NCBI GenBank assembly: GCA_003694825.1 | Contig: RFJS01000577.1 | Coordinates: forward strand, 1 to 7,427 | Reading direction: 5' to 3' | Length of the DNA: 7,427 bases | DNA from: Verrucomicrobiota bacterium | Lineage (GTDB): Bacteria > Verrucomicrobiota > Verrucomicrobiia > Opitutales > Opitutaceae | Shown: one piece after another, positions 1 through 6,803 of the stretch | Layout of the letters: every line of letters starts with the position of its first letter | Position numbering within the stretch: the stretch's first letter is position 1 | Position numbers and translations under genes: made by a program | Notes under the pieces: generated by a model | What the model saw: the letters and a program-made list of their open reading frames with translations, nothing else | Database searches by the model: none | What the model was told of the DNA's origin: nothing

Positions 1-219
1 AAGTTCGACAGCTCCTACGACCGGGGTGAGCCCTTCAGCTTCGTGCTCGGCCAGGGCCAGGTCATCAAGGGCTGGGACGACACGCTCATCGACATGAAGA
101 AGGGCGAGAAGCGCCTCGTCGTCATCCCCTACAGCCTCGGCTATGGCGAAGCCGGCGCCGGAGCGAACATCCCTCCGCGGGCGACGCTCGTGTTTGAGAT
201 CGAACTGGTCGACTTCTGA
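1..219 (+). CDS. FKBP-type peptidyl-prolyl cis-trans isomerase, C-terminal part (5' end outside window)
   Basis: Open from the first base in frame 1 to a TGA at 217-219, giving 72 codons of an FKBP domain that runs to the natural C-terminus. The family catalyses cis-trans isomerisation of X-Pro bonds and assists protein folding. Aligned by eye with human FKBP12, the visible part begins near its residue 35 and keeps the pocket residues: F2 and D3 (F36, D37), F12 (F46), V21 and I22 (V55, I56), W25 in the VIKGWD motif (W59), Y48 (Y82), I57 in NIPP (I91) and F65 in the final strand ATLVFEIEL (F99). An active isomerase is therefore likely. Nothing follows the domain, so any targeting signal, membrane anchor or extra domain would be upstream and unseen; the cellular location cannot be told. 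A strong terminator 35 bases downstream marks it as the last gene of its transcript. Confidence 0.95.
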   Translation, partial: KFDSSYDRGEPFSFVLGQGQVIKGWDDTLIDMKKGEKRLVVIPYSLGYGEAGAGANIPPRATLVFEIELVDF

Positions 220-253
220 CAGCCGACGGCTGGGAGCGTCTTTCCCGATCCGC

Positions 254-286
254 GGGACGGTCCTTTCGGCCGTCCCGTTTTCGTTT
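254..286 (+). terminator. Rho-independent terminator of the FKBP gene
   Basis: Perfect 7-bp stem GGGACGG (254-260) with CCGTCCC (270-276), extended inward by a T-G and a C-G pair to leave a 5-base loop. The T-rich tail GTTTTCGTTT follows at 277-286. Orientation and distance (35 bases after the stop at 219) fit termination of the FKBP transcript. Read on the minus strand the stem is followed by GCGGATC, so it would not serve the convergent peptidase gene. Confidence 0.88.
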
Positions 287-389
287 GCCGACCGGAAGCG
301 TCGCCGTGTGAAAAGCGTATCCGAAACGCCCGAAGCCTGTCGCTATCGCCACAAGCCACGCGTCGGCACGGAAAACGCCATGCCATCCG

Positions 390-1112
390 CTATCCCATGC
401 CGAGCTGAAAGGCCTGTCCGTCGAGCCACACCTCGGCCTCCCGCCACCTCGGGCAGGCCGCATCCACAAGCCGCCAGAAACGCGCCGAATGATTCATTTC
501 GCGCCGGTGCATAAGCTCGTGGATGATCACATAGTCGCAGACCCATCCCGGCGTCTGCACGAGCCGCCAATTCAGCGAAATCACGCCTCGCGACGAACAC
601 GAACCCCAGCGCGATGACTGATTGCGAACCGAGACACGGCTGATCGCAATCCCTTGCCGTTCCGCCAGGTGCCGGGTCCGCCCGGGCAGCTCCCGCCGCG
701 CCAGATCCTTGAGAAAAGCCTCCACCGGGCGCTTCAGGTTTATCGCGGCATCCGCCAGGAAAATACGATGCCCGCCGAGCTCCACAAAGGGGCGCCCGAG
801 ATCATGCCGCACCTCCAGGCGGCACCATTCGCCGCGAAAGAGAATCTCGACACCGTCCGGCCATTCTTCGGCATGGCCGACGACCTCCGCCCGGCGCCGC
901 CGCTGCGCCTCGATCCAGTCACGGCTCTTCTCGACGAAACGCATCGCCTCCCGCCGGGAGCCGCCCCGGGGGATGGTCACGCAAACGAGCCGCGGCCCCT
1001 TCACGCGGATCGTGTAACGCCGCGCTCGCGGGTTGCGACGCAGCACAACCTCACAAGCGCCGGTCTCTTCGCCGGCGCCAACGGACTCCGCGCCGGTCGG
1101 CCCCACGCTCAA
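390..1112 (-). CDS. YgjP-family (DUF45, WLM/SprT-like) zinc metallopeptidase domain protein
   Basis: 240 codons if it starts at TTG 1112. The C-terminal half carries the family hallmarks: RWGSCSSRGVISLNWRL (about residues 168-184), then the zinc motif HELMH (H198, E199, H202) and the third ligand H208 in EMNHS. The N-terminal half (about 21-75, RRNPRARRYTIRV and onward) is the usual arginine-rich beta segment of YgjP proteins. No signal peptide or membrane segment is visible, so it is probably cytoplasmic. The family is predicted to be peptidases, sometimes found beside restriction systems, but its substrates are largely unknown; none can be inferred here. The stop is TAG at 390-392. The start is uncertain: TTG at 1112-1110 overlaps the stop of the upstream superoxide dismutase gene (TTGA, 4-base overlap), GTG at 1106 is the next choice, and the first in-frame ATG is at residue 57, inside the domain. 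The overlap suggests translational coupling and one transcript. Length is typical of the family (about 230-250). Confidence 0.88.
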   Translation of the reverse strand: MSVGPTGAESVGAGEETGACEVVLRRNPRARRYTIRVKGPRLVCVTIPRGGSRREAMRFVEKSRDWIEAQRRRRAEVVGHAEEWPDGVEILFRGEWCRLEVRHDLGRPFVELGGHRIFLADAAINLKRPVEAFLKDLARRELPGRTRHLAERQGIAISRVSVRNQSSRWGSCSSRGVISLNWRLVQTPGWVCDYVIIHELMHRREMNHSARFWRLVDAACPRWREAEVWLDGQAFQLGMG

Positions 1113-1891
1113 CGCTTCTTGATCGCCGCCTCGAAGCGGGCGTTGGCCCGGTCCCAGTTGAACAAGGGCATGACCGCGCTGATGTAGTCTCCCCGGCGAT
1201 TCTGGTATTTCAGGTAGTAGGCGTGCTCCCAGACATCGAGCCCGAGAATCGGCGTATAGCCCTCCATGTAGGGCGAATCCTGATTCGCCGTGGAAATGAC
1301 CGACAACTTGCGGTTGTATTCAACCAGCCACGCCCAGCCACTGCCGAAACGCGAGCGGGCCGCATCCGAGAACTGACGCACAAACTGGTCGTAACCGCCG
1401 AAATCCTTCTCGATCTGCCTGCCAAGCGCCCCCACCGGACTCTTCGCACCGCCCGGCGTCAGCACGTCCCAGAAAATCGTGTGGTTCACGTGACCGCCGA
1501 GGTGGTTGCGGATCTGCATGTAGATCGCCCCCGGAACCGCCCGCATATCGCGCAGAATGTCTTCGGGGGCCATGCCATGCAGCTGCGGGTAGTCCTGCAC
1601 GGCGATATTCGCCTTCGCCACATAGGCGGCGTGGTGTTTCGTGTAGTGAATTTCCATGGTGCGCGCATCGATCGCGGGCTCGAGCGCGTCAAAACTGTAG
1701 CCGAGCGCCGGCACCTGAAACGGCCCGGAGGGCACCGGCATCTGCCGCGTGCCCGGCTTGACCTCCCGCGCCGGCACACGGGCCGCATCCTGCCCCCGCG
1801 CCAGGGCGGCGAGGCCAAACGACGCCAGACCGGCGCCAAACGCTTTCAAGACATCACGGCGGGAAAGAGCAGCTGTTGGGGGCTTCATCAT
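1109..1891 (-). CDS. Superoxide dismutase, Mn-type, with Tat signal peptide
   Basis: 260 residues. It converts superoxide to oxygen and hydrogen peroxide. The four metal ligands of the Fe/Mn family are present: H82 (IHYTKHH), H137 ([10 protein letters not shown]), D219 and H223 ([11 protein letters not shown]). GGHVNH, with Gly where Fe enzymes place Gln, together with the later Gln in STANQDSP (Q204), favours manganese, though cambialistic use is not excluded. The N-terminus is a twin-arginine signal: SRRDVLK (residues 10-16), then a hydrophobic run [13 protein letters not shown] and an Ala-rich cleavage area near 28-34. A 20-residue linker rich in Pro and basic residues precedes the enzyme domain at about 58. 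It should be exported folded to the periplasm or cell surface. Start chosen at ATG 1891 (a second ATG follows at 1888) because it places the Tat motif correctly. The frame stays open to 2101, but that extension would overlap purA and bury the signal. No clear Shine-Dalgarno is seen. It is the first gene of a two-gene unit with the peptidase gene. Confidence 0.93.
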   Translation of the reverse strand: MMKPPTAALSRRDVLKAFGAGLASFGLAALARGQDAARVPAREVKPGTRQMPVPSGPFQVPALGYSFDALEPAIDARTMEIHYTKHHAAYVAKANIAVQDYPQLHGMAPEDILRDMRAVPGAIYMQIRNHLGGHVNHTIFWDVLTPGGAKSPVGALGRQIEKDFGGYDQFVRQFSDAARSRFGSGWAWLVEYNRKLSVISTANQDSPYMEGYTPILGLDVWEHAYYLKYQNRRGDYISAVMPLFNWDRANARFEAAIKKR

Positions 1892-2090
1892 GGCAAGCTC
1901 ACGAATAGCCCATTCATCGAAAAATGCGAGCCTCCGGCACGGCCTATTTTCCCGGATTCTTCCCGCGCCACACGATCGTTGCGCACCCGCGATCCCGCTC
2001 CTGACACGGTTTTTCGTTGAACCCGACCGGCCGCATCTGTTGCACGTGACTGGCAACAGGGGACTCGCGCTCCGGTTGCCCTCTCCAGCC
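1892..2090. promoter_or_regulatory. Divergent intergenic region between sod and purA
   Basis: This 199-base stretch must hold the promoters of both the superoxide dismutase gene (leftward) and purA (rightward), because the genes face away from each other and each lies first in its unit. I could not assign convincing -35/-10 pairs on either strand. Neither start codon has a good Shine-Dalgarno: purA is preceded by pyrimidine-rich CCTCTCCAGCC, and the dismutase by GTGAGCTTGCC. The one clear structure is the inverted repeat at 2037-2059, listed separately. No small gene is supported here. Confidence 0.6.
2037..2059. promoter_or_regulatory. Perfect 7-bp inverted repeat upstream of purA (candidate operator or leader hairpin)
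   Basis: Arms CTGTTGC (2037-2043) and GCAACAG (2053-2059) are exact reverse complements separated by 9 bases, giving 23 bases that end 31 bases before the purA start codon. The spacing of arm centres (16 bases) is close to that of dimeric repressor sites. In RNA it would form a hairpin in the purA leader. There is no T-tract after it, so it is not a terminator. Which protein, if any, binds it is unknown. Confidence 0.4.
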
Positions 2091-3638
2091 ATGTCCCTCA
2101 CTCCCTTTACCAGTCAATTGATCGCCGATGTTGGTATCAGCATGGGCGACGAAGGAAAAGGCCGCGCCATCCCCGAGATCGTGCGCGAGCTGCAGCAATC
2201 CACCGGCCAGCAGGCGCCGGTCGCCATCGTCCTCAAGGTCAACGGCGGCGCCAACTCCGGGCACACCGCCGGCGGAGTCAAACTGAACCTTCTCCCGGCC
2301 GGCGTCGTCGAAGACTCCGTGCCCGTCCTCGCGACGGGGAGCGGCGTCGTCGCCGATCCGCGCAAGTTCTGGTGGGAGATCCGTCCGCTCGAGGCACGCG
2401 GCATTTCTGTTTTCGACCGGCTTCTCATCGACGAGCGCACGATGGTCTCCGATCTCTCGCATCGCCTGCTCGACCTCGCCTGGGAGGACTACCGCGTCAA
2501 CGTGCTTCACGAGGAGTCCCGCGGCTCCACGGGCCGGGGCATCACCCCGGCCTATCTCGACGAAGTCGGCCAGTTCCGTATCGACTACGCTGTGTTTCGC
2601 GGAGACCGCGACACTTTCGCCCGCCTCGTGCGCCAGCGAGCCGACCGCGCCGTAAAGACGATACGACATGTCTGCGAGGTGTCCGAGACGGCGTGGCACG
2701 GCTTTTTCGATACACTGACCGCGGCGGAGAAGCGCGCCAATCGCGATGCGATCGAAGCCGGCCTCTTTCCGGAGTCTGAGTTCGACTTCATCCGCTTCAA
2801 GGGCTCCGAACCTTTCACGCTCAACATCGACGAACTCATCGAAGTCTACTGGCAGGCCGGTTCCGCCCTGCGCGAGCGCATCGGCGATGTCCGCGAGGCC
2901 GTGCTCGGCTCCCTCCGCGAGGGACGCCGGGTGATCGGCGAATTCGGCCAGGCCTACTGGCTGGACAAACGGCATGGCTTCTCCCCGAACGTAACCGCCT
3001 CCCACACCTACACGCCGGAGATCTTTCAATCCGCCGGAATCCCCGCCCAGGCCGTGCACACATTCGGTGTCGGCAAAGCCTACGACACCAAGGTCGGTAC
3101 CCATATATTTGTGACACAGATGCCGGACGACCATCCGCTCGCGGCGATCCTCAAGCAGATCGAGTTCGGCACCTCGACCGGACGTCAGCGCATGGTCGGC
3201 TGGTTCGATGCCGTCGAAAAGGGGGACACGCTCCGCTACGGCGGCTTTCTGGACCTGATGATCAACAAGATCGATCCCCTCACCCACCAGGGCGAATGGC
3301 GGGGCAATCTCCTGATCTGCCGCGCCTACGAGGGACCCGACGGCACGATCTACCACCACGTCCCGCGAGACCAGGCGCTACACCGCCGCCTCAAGCCGAT
3401 CTACGTCGAGTGCCCCGGGTGGACGGAAGATCTCTCCTCGATCCGTTCTTTCGGTGATCTCCCGGAGAACGCACGGCGGTATGTGGCGATGATGATGCGC
3501 TACACGCTCGAGGCCGCCTTCCATGGCGAGCCGTTGCCCGATACGCTGCCCAACCTGCGCTACCTCGGTGTCGGTCCGCTGCCGTCCCAGATCATCAAGG
3601 ACATCCCGGCAACGCGCGAACTGATTGCGATGGCGTAA
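2091..3638 (+). CDS. purA: Adenylosuccinate synthetase, long divergent form
   Basis: 515 residues against about 430 for the usual enzyme. It joins IMP and aspartate using GTP to give adenylosuccinate, the committed step to AMP; cytoplasmic, normally a dimer. Visible in order: P-loop-like [10 protein letters not shown] (16-25) with the catalytic Asp D20 and K23; NGGANSGHT (51-59) with catalytic H58; [11 protein letters not shown] (145-155); R163, placed like the cross-subunit Arg; [13 protein letters not shown] (284-296), matching the EGAQG...DHG loop with Q287; KAYDTKVG (329-336); [13 protein letters not shown] (359-371) with R365 and R367 for aspartate; the guanine-contacting NKID (392-395); and C-terminal GVGP (493-496). 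Extra length sits mainly between about 165 and 280, plus small tails. The tryptophan of the standard QWGDEGKG signature is Met here, and EGAQG is altered. ATG 2091 was chosen because the first beta strand begins about ten residues later. An in-frame ATG at 1890 would add 67 residues of low-quality sequence. No Shine-Dalgarno. It appears to be a single-gene transcript. Confidence 0.9.
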   Translation: MSLTPFTSQLIADVGISMGDEGKGRAIPEIVRELQQSTGQQAPVAIVLKVNGGANSGHTAGGVKLNLLPAGVVEDSVPVLATGSGVVADPRKFWWEIRPLEARGISVFDRLLIDERTMVSDLSHRLLDLAWEDYRVNVLHEESRGSTGRGITPAYLDEVGQFRIDYAVFRGDRDTFARLVRQRADRAVKTIRHVCEVSETAWHGFFDTLTAAEKRANRDAIEAGLFPESEFDFIRFKGSEPFTLNIDELIEVYWQAGSALRERIGDVREAVLGSLREGRRVIGEFGQAYWLDKRHGFSPNVTASHTYTPEIFQSAGIPAQAVHTFGVGKAYDTKVGTHIFVTQMPDDHPLAAILKQIEFGTSTGRQRMVGWFDAVEKGDTLRYGGFLDLMINKIDPLTHQGEWRGNLLICRAYEGPDGTIYHHVPRDQALHRRLKPIYVECPGWTEDLSSIRSFGDLPENARRYVAMMMRYTLEAAFHGEPLPDTLPNLRYLGVGPLPSQIIKDIPATRELIAMA

Positions 3639-3767
3639 GCGTGTGCCCCGGCAGGCCGCCGCGCCTGGCGCCGGAAGCGCCGCCGGCAGCAAGCCTTCGC
3701 GCTTCCCGGACACACCTCTCAGTCGAGCGGGAGGGGCAACGACCGCCTCGACAGTCTCGCCCCTTCT
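3639..3767. other. Convergent intergenic region with weak stem-loops, no clear terminator
   Basis: This 129-base gap lies between the ends of purA (rightward) and the aminotransferase gene (leftward), so both transcripts should stop near here. Several GC stems are possible: GGCGC (3667-3671) with GCGCC (3677-3681); TCGAGCGG (3723-3730) with CCGCCTCGA (3743-3751), containing one bulge; and AGGGGC (3732-3737) with GCCCCT (3759-3764), followed on the plus strand by TCTTC. None has a proper T-tract. Termination here may be factor-dependent or use the last stem. Confidence 0.3.
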
Positions 3768-4679
3768 TCAAATGCGCAATTCCGCATGCATCCGGGCGTA
3801 AGCCGATGCGTATTCGGCAAACGCATGCTTCAGCCGGGCGGTGACCGTCTTCGGACCTGTCGAATACGCGTGCTCATCGATTCGTTCCACGGGCGCAATG
3901 TCACGCGTGGTCGATGAGAGAAAGCATTCGTCGAAACCCTCCAGTTCCGCCGGCTCCACCATGCGTTCAACCACTTCGACCTCGGCGGAAGGGGCGATCA
4001 CCGAACAGATCAGACGCCGCGTGACCCCATGGAGAATCCCGGCTTCAGTCGGCGGCGTGACGAGTTGCCGTCCGCGAACGAAGAATACGTTGCACACGGC
4101 GGCCTCGGTGATTTGCCCGGCCTGGTTGAGCATGAGCACCTCATCGGCACCGGCGGCACGCGCTTCGCGCAGGCACAGAATGTTGTTCAGATAGTTTCCT
4201 GTCTTCCACGCCGGATTCAGCGCCTCCGGTGGATTGCGATGGAGATTGCGGGCAATGCGCAAGTGGAAGCCTGCCCGCTCCGGCTTCGGTTGTGCCGGAT
4301 GCAACGCCTGCACATAGCACACCCATTCCGCGGTGCCGGCGAGGGCCGGATCGAGCCCAATCGGACCGCCTCCGCGGGCGACCTGAAGCCGCACGTAAAG
4401 CGGCCCGACGTGTCCGGTGTGGGTGCGAAACGCTGTCGCCGTCCGCCCGATCTCCGCCAGCGTCTCCTCCCTGCTCAGCGGGAGTTCAAAATGCAGGGCG
4501 GCCGCGCTCCGCTGCAAGCGCTCCCAATGCTCCTCGAAGGCGAACAGGACACCGTCATAGGTTCGCCACACTTCGTAGATGGCATCCCCATAGAGGAAGC
4601 TCCGGTTGAGCGGAGAGAGCGACGGCTCCCGCGCATCGTGCAGACGGCCACATGTATTGGCCTGAATATAATCGACCAT
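3768..4679 (-). CDS. Class IV PLP-dependent aminotransferase (branched-chain / D-amino-acid / ADC-lyase fold)
   Basis: 303 residues, usual for fold-type IV enzymes. The Schiff-base lysine is K159 in NPAWKTGNYLNN, followed by the family block GADEVLMLN (177-185) and TEAAVCNVFFV (191-201) with conserved E192. ILHGVTR (215-221) is the cofactor-phosphate loop, usually seen as LPGITR. SSTTRDIAPV (255-264) is the last PLP/substrate motif. The N-terminal PLNRSFLYGDAIYEV (23-37) resembles D-alanine aminotransferase and aminodeoxychorismate lyase more than classical IlvE, but the motifs do not fix the substrate: branched-chain amino acids, D-alanine/D-glutamate or aminodeoxychorismate are all possible. 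Cytoplasmic; no signal. Start chosen at ATG 4679, where homology begins. The frame extends to 4814, but those 45 codons run through the clpX terminator. It lies downstream of that terminator, so it likely has its own promoter in 4680-4760, which I could not pin down. The weak GGGG at about -8 is the only ribosome-binding candidate. Confidence 0.9.
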   Translation of the reverse strand: MVDYIQANTCGRLHDAREPSLSPLNRSFLYGDAIYEVWRTYDGVLFAFEEHWERLQRSAAALHFELPLSREETLAEIGRTATAFRTHTGHVGPLYVRLQVARGGGPIGLDPALAGTAEWVCYVQALHPAQPKPERAGFHLRIARNLHRNPPEALNPAWKTGNYLNNILCLREARAAGADEVLMLNQAGQITEAAVCNVFFVRGRQLVTPPTEAGILHGVTRRLICSVIAPSAEVEVVERMVEPAELEGFDECFLSSTTRDIAPVERIDEHAYSTGPKTVTARLKHAFAEYASAYARMHAELRI

Positions 4680-4718
4680 GGCCCCGAAAATCGTGCTGCG
4701 ACCGCACGCGTTTGCACG

Positions 4719-4747
4719 CCGTTTCGTGAAATTCCCGGCCCGTTTCG
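4719..4747. repeat. Short direct repeats upstream of the aminotransferase gene
   Basis: CCGTTTCG occurs at 4719-4726 and again at 4740-4747, start to start 21 bases (two helical turns). Next to it GCACGC occurs at 4704-4709 and 4714-4719, 10 bases apart. They lie 25 to 68 bases before the aminotransferase start, where promoter control would be expected. Short GC-rich repeats arise easily by chance in this composition, so the regulatory reading is speculative. Confidence 0.25.
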
Positions 4748-4761
4748 CCCCGTCGTTGTTC

Positions 4762-4798
4762 AAACGAAAACGGGCCGGACGCCCATGCGTCCGGCCCG
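4762..4798 (-). terminator. Rho-independent terminator of the clpX transcript
   Basis: Stem CGGGCCGGACG (4771-4781) pairs perfectly with CGTCCGGCCCG (4788-4798), plus one inner C-G pair: 12 bp around the tetraloop CCAT. On the minus strand it is followed by TTTTCGTTTG (4770 down to 4761). It starts about 48 bases after the clpX stop and precedes the aminotransferase start. On the plus strand the stem is followed by CGAAAATC, so it acts leftward only. Its tail CCCGTTTTCGTTTG is the same as that of the terminator at 254-286. Confidence 0.92.
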
Positions 4799-4846
4799 CG
4801 AAAATCAAAATCAACCGGCCGTATTGACCGGCTCAGGAGGAAACGA

Positions 4847-6139
4847 TCAGGCGGCGTCCTTCTTCTCGCCCCGACGCGAGGAGCGCTTCTTGAGCTGCGG
4901 CTTGCGGCGCTTCTCGACCACGGCCCGGTCGATCACGACCTCGGCCACATCGTCGCGGTGTGGCAGTTCATACATCACCTCGAGCATGAGGGACTCCATG
5001 ATCGAACGCAGCGCACGCGCACCGGTCTTGAGTTCCAGCGCCTTCTCGGCGATCGCCCGGATCGCATCCTTGGTGAAGCGCAGATTCACGCCATCGATGG
5101 CAAACACCTTCGAATACTGTTTGATCATCGAGTTCTTCGTGTTCAGCAGGATCTTCTCGAGATCCGAAACCGTCAGCGGATCCAGAACCGAAACGACGGG
5201 CAGGCGGCCGATGAATTCCGGGATCATGCCGAACCGCACGAGATCCTCCGGCTGCAGCTCGCGCATAATCGTCTCTGAATCCACCGTTTTCTTCGGCGCG
5301 GTCGAATAGCCCAGCGTCCCCTTGCCGACACGGCGCTCCACGAGTCGATCGAGACCGACGAAAGCACCACCGCAGATGAAGAGGATGTTCGAGGTATTGA
5401 CCTGAATATACTCCTGATTGGGGTGCTTGCGGCCGCCCTGGGGCGGGACATTGCACACCGTGCCCTCGAGGATCTTCAGCAACGCCTGCTGAACGCCCTC
5501 ACCGGACACGTCTCGGGTGATGGAAACATTCTCGGTCTTGCGCCCGATCTTGTCGATTTCGTCGATGTAGATGATGCCACACTCGGCGCGCTTCACATCG
5601 TAGTTGGCCGCCTGCAGGAGGCGCAGCACGATGTTTTCGACATCCTCGCCGACATAGCCGGCCTCGGTCAGGGTCGTGGCATCGGAAATGGCGAACGGCA
5701 CATCGAGGATGCGGGCCAGGGTCTTCGCCAGCAGCGTCTTGCCCGAACCGGTCGGCCCGACGAGCAGGATGTTGCTCTTCTCCACCTCCACGTCGGAGAA
5801 CTCGGCCGGCATCGACCGCCCCTCACCCGGTCCACCGCCCTGCTCGAAAAGGAGCCGCTTGTAGTGGTTGTAGACCGCGACCGAGAGGACCTTCTTGGCG
5901 TGCTCCTGCCCGATGACATGGTCGTCGAGCACCTTCTTGATCTCCGCCGGCTTGACGAGCCGCACGGACGGGCGCGATTCGGCAGCGGTGGACGACTTCA
6001 ATTCCCTGTCGATGATCGTCTTGCAGACCGAGACGCAGGAATCGCAGATATAGACGCCTGGACCGGCGATCATCTTTTTGACCTCGCTCTGTGATTTCCC
6101 ACAGAACGAACACAGGGTCAGCCGCGAGGATTTGGCCAT
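4847..6139 (-). CDS. clpX: ATP-dependent Clp protease, ATP-binding subunit ClpX
   Basis: 430 residues (E. coli 424). A hexameric AAA+ unfoldase that recognises substrates and threads them into ClpP; cytoplasmic. The N-terminal zinc-binding domain has C10, C13, C32 and C35. The AAA+ core shows Walker A GPTGSGKT (128-135), pore loop GYVG (161-164), Walker B IIYIDEID (189-196), the RKH loop (237-239), arginine finger R312 in EFIGRLP, and sensor-2 R375 in GARAL. The ClpP-docking loop, IGF in E. coli, reads LGY here (276-278, GKGTLGYS). The last 20 residues are strongly basic ([11 protein letters not shown]) and end DAA. ATG at 6139; the 12 bases between the clpP stop and this ATG, CCACCTCAAAAT on the coding strand, contain no Shine-Dalgarno, so translation may depend on coupling to clpP. 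Co-transcribed with tig and clpP and closed by the terminator at 4762-4798. Confidence 0.98.
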   Translation of the reverse strand: MAKSSRLTLCSFCGKSQSEVKKMIAGPGVYICDSCVSVCKTIIDRELKSSTAAESRPSVRLVKPAEIKKVLDDHVIGQEHAKKVLSVAVYNHYKRLLFEQGGGPGEGRSMPAEFSDVEVEKSNILLVGPTGSGKTLLAKTLARILDVPFAISDATTLTEAGYVGEDVENIVLRLLQAANYDVKRAECGIIYIDEIDKIGRKTENVSITRDVSGEGVQQALLKILEGTVCNVPPQGGRKHPNQEYIQVNTSNILFICGGAFVGLDRLVERRVGKGTLGYSTAPKKTVDSETIMRELQPEDLVRFGMIPEFIGRLPVVSVLDPLTVSDLEKILLNTKNSMIKQYSKVFAIDGVNLRFTKDAIRAIAEKALELKTGARALRSIMESLMLEVMYELPHRDDVAEVVIDRAVVEKRRKPQLKKRSSRRGEKKDAA

Positions 6140-6151
6140 ATTTTGAGGTGG

Positions 6152-6769
6152 TTAGGCCGCGCCTTTCATGGCATCGGAGGCTTCCGACTTTGCCTCGATC
6201 ACCTGATCGACGAGACCGTATTCGAGGGCTTCCCGGGCCGACATGTAGTAGTCGCGATCGGAATCCTTCTCGATCTGCTCGGGAGACTTGCCCGAATGCC
6301 TGGCGAGAATCTCGTTGAGCGTCTTGCGCCAGCGCAGGATCTCGCGGGCCTGAATGGAGATGTCGGAGGTCTGACCCGAAGCGCCGCCGGTGGGTTGATG
6401 AATCATCACGCGGCTGTTGGGCAGCGCGAAGCGCTTCCCCTTGGTGCCCGCGGCCAGCAGCACCGTGGCCATGCTGGCCGCCTGGCCGATGCAGTAGGTC
6501 ACCACGTCGCACGAGAGAAAATTCATCGTATCATAAATCGCCATACCACCGGACACCACGCCTCCGGGCGAATTGATGTAGAGGTTGATGTCCTTCTTCG
6601 GATCCTCCATCTGGAGGAAGAGAAGCTGGGCGATGACGAGGTTGGCCACCGCATCGTCGATGGGCGTGCCGATGAAAGCGATCCGGTCCTTCAGCAGGCG
6701 GCTGTAGATGTCCATGCTCCGCTCGCCGCGGCCGGTGTTTTCAAGAACGATGGGAACGTAGTAACTCAC
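6152..6769 (-). CDS. clpP: ATP-dependent Clp protease, proteolytic subunit ClpP
   Basis: 205 residues, usual length. A serine peptidase that forms a double heptameric chamber and degrades proteins fed by ClpX. Catalytic triad: S99 in GQAASM, H124 in RVMIHQP and D173 in SDRDYYMSA. Other hallmarks are the N-terminal [20 protein letters not shown] (6-25), NSPGG (66-70) with the oxyanion glycines, and the handle segment around [14 protein letters not shown] (132-145). GTG at 6769 was chosen: it gives the normal short N-terminal segment before ENTGRGERS, whereas the first in-frame ATG (MDIY, codon 19) would remove the axial loop and processing region. The open frame to 6868 would overlap the trigger factor gene. 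No Shine-Dalgarno is visible in the 34-base gap after tig. No long propeptide is present. The chain ends KGAA. Middle gene of tig-clpP-clpX. Confidence 0.97.
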   Translation of the reverse strand: MSYYVPIVLENTGRGERSMDIYSRLLKDRIAFIGTPIDDAVANLVIAQLLFLQMEDPKKDINLYINSPGGVVSGGMAIYDTMNFLSCDVVTYCIGQAASMATVLLAAGTKGKRFALPNSRVMIHQPTGGASGQTSDISIQAREILRWRKTLNEILARHSGKSPEQIEKDSDRDYYMSAREALEYGLVDQVIEAKSEASDAMKGAA

Positions 6770-6803
6770 GAAAAGCTGGGTTGTTGTGTATTGCCTGACT
6801 GGC

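Noticed and set aside
311..329. Small hairpin GCGT/ACGC (315-329) followed by TTTT on the minus strand, a possible terminator for the peptidase gene
   Set aside because: Only a 4-bp stem with a 7-base loop; too weak to claim.
143..514. 123-codon plus-strand frame after the FKBP gene
   Set aside because: It starts inside the FKBP gene in another frame, runs through its terminator and into the opposite-strand peptidase gene; composition is that of a shadow frame.
1749..2090. N-terminal extension of purA up to GTG 1749 or ATG 1890
   Set aside because: The extra residues are Arg/Pro/Ala-rich without homology, overlap the divergent dismutase gene, and lie before the expected first strand of PurA.
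1892..2101. 70-residue N-terminal extension of the superoxide dismutase
   Set aside because: It would overlap the purA start and place the Tat signal internally.
1944..3359. A 471-codon open frame on the minus strand opposite purA
   Set aside because: It mirrors purA exactly in extent, has repetitive Val/Glu/Gly/Arg-rich composition and no recognisable motif. Long antisense frames are common opposite GC-rich genes.
4811..4834. CCGG/CCGG stem on the minus strand just after the clpX stop, followed by a T-rich stretch
   Set aside because: A 4-bp stem is weak, and the much stronger terminator lies directly downstream.
4834..4848. Consensus-like AGGAGG on the plus strand just past the clpX 3' end
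   Set aside because: No start codon or open frame follows at a suitable distance on the plus strand; it is chance antisense sequence.
4029..5309. A 426-codon plus-strand open frame across the aminotransferase gene and clpX
   Set aside because: It crosses two well-supported minus-strand genes and the clpX terminator, and its sequence has no domain-like features.
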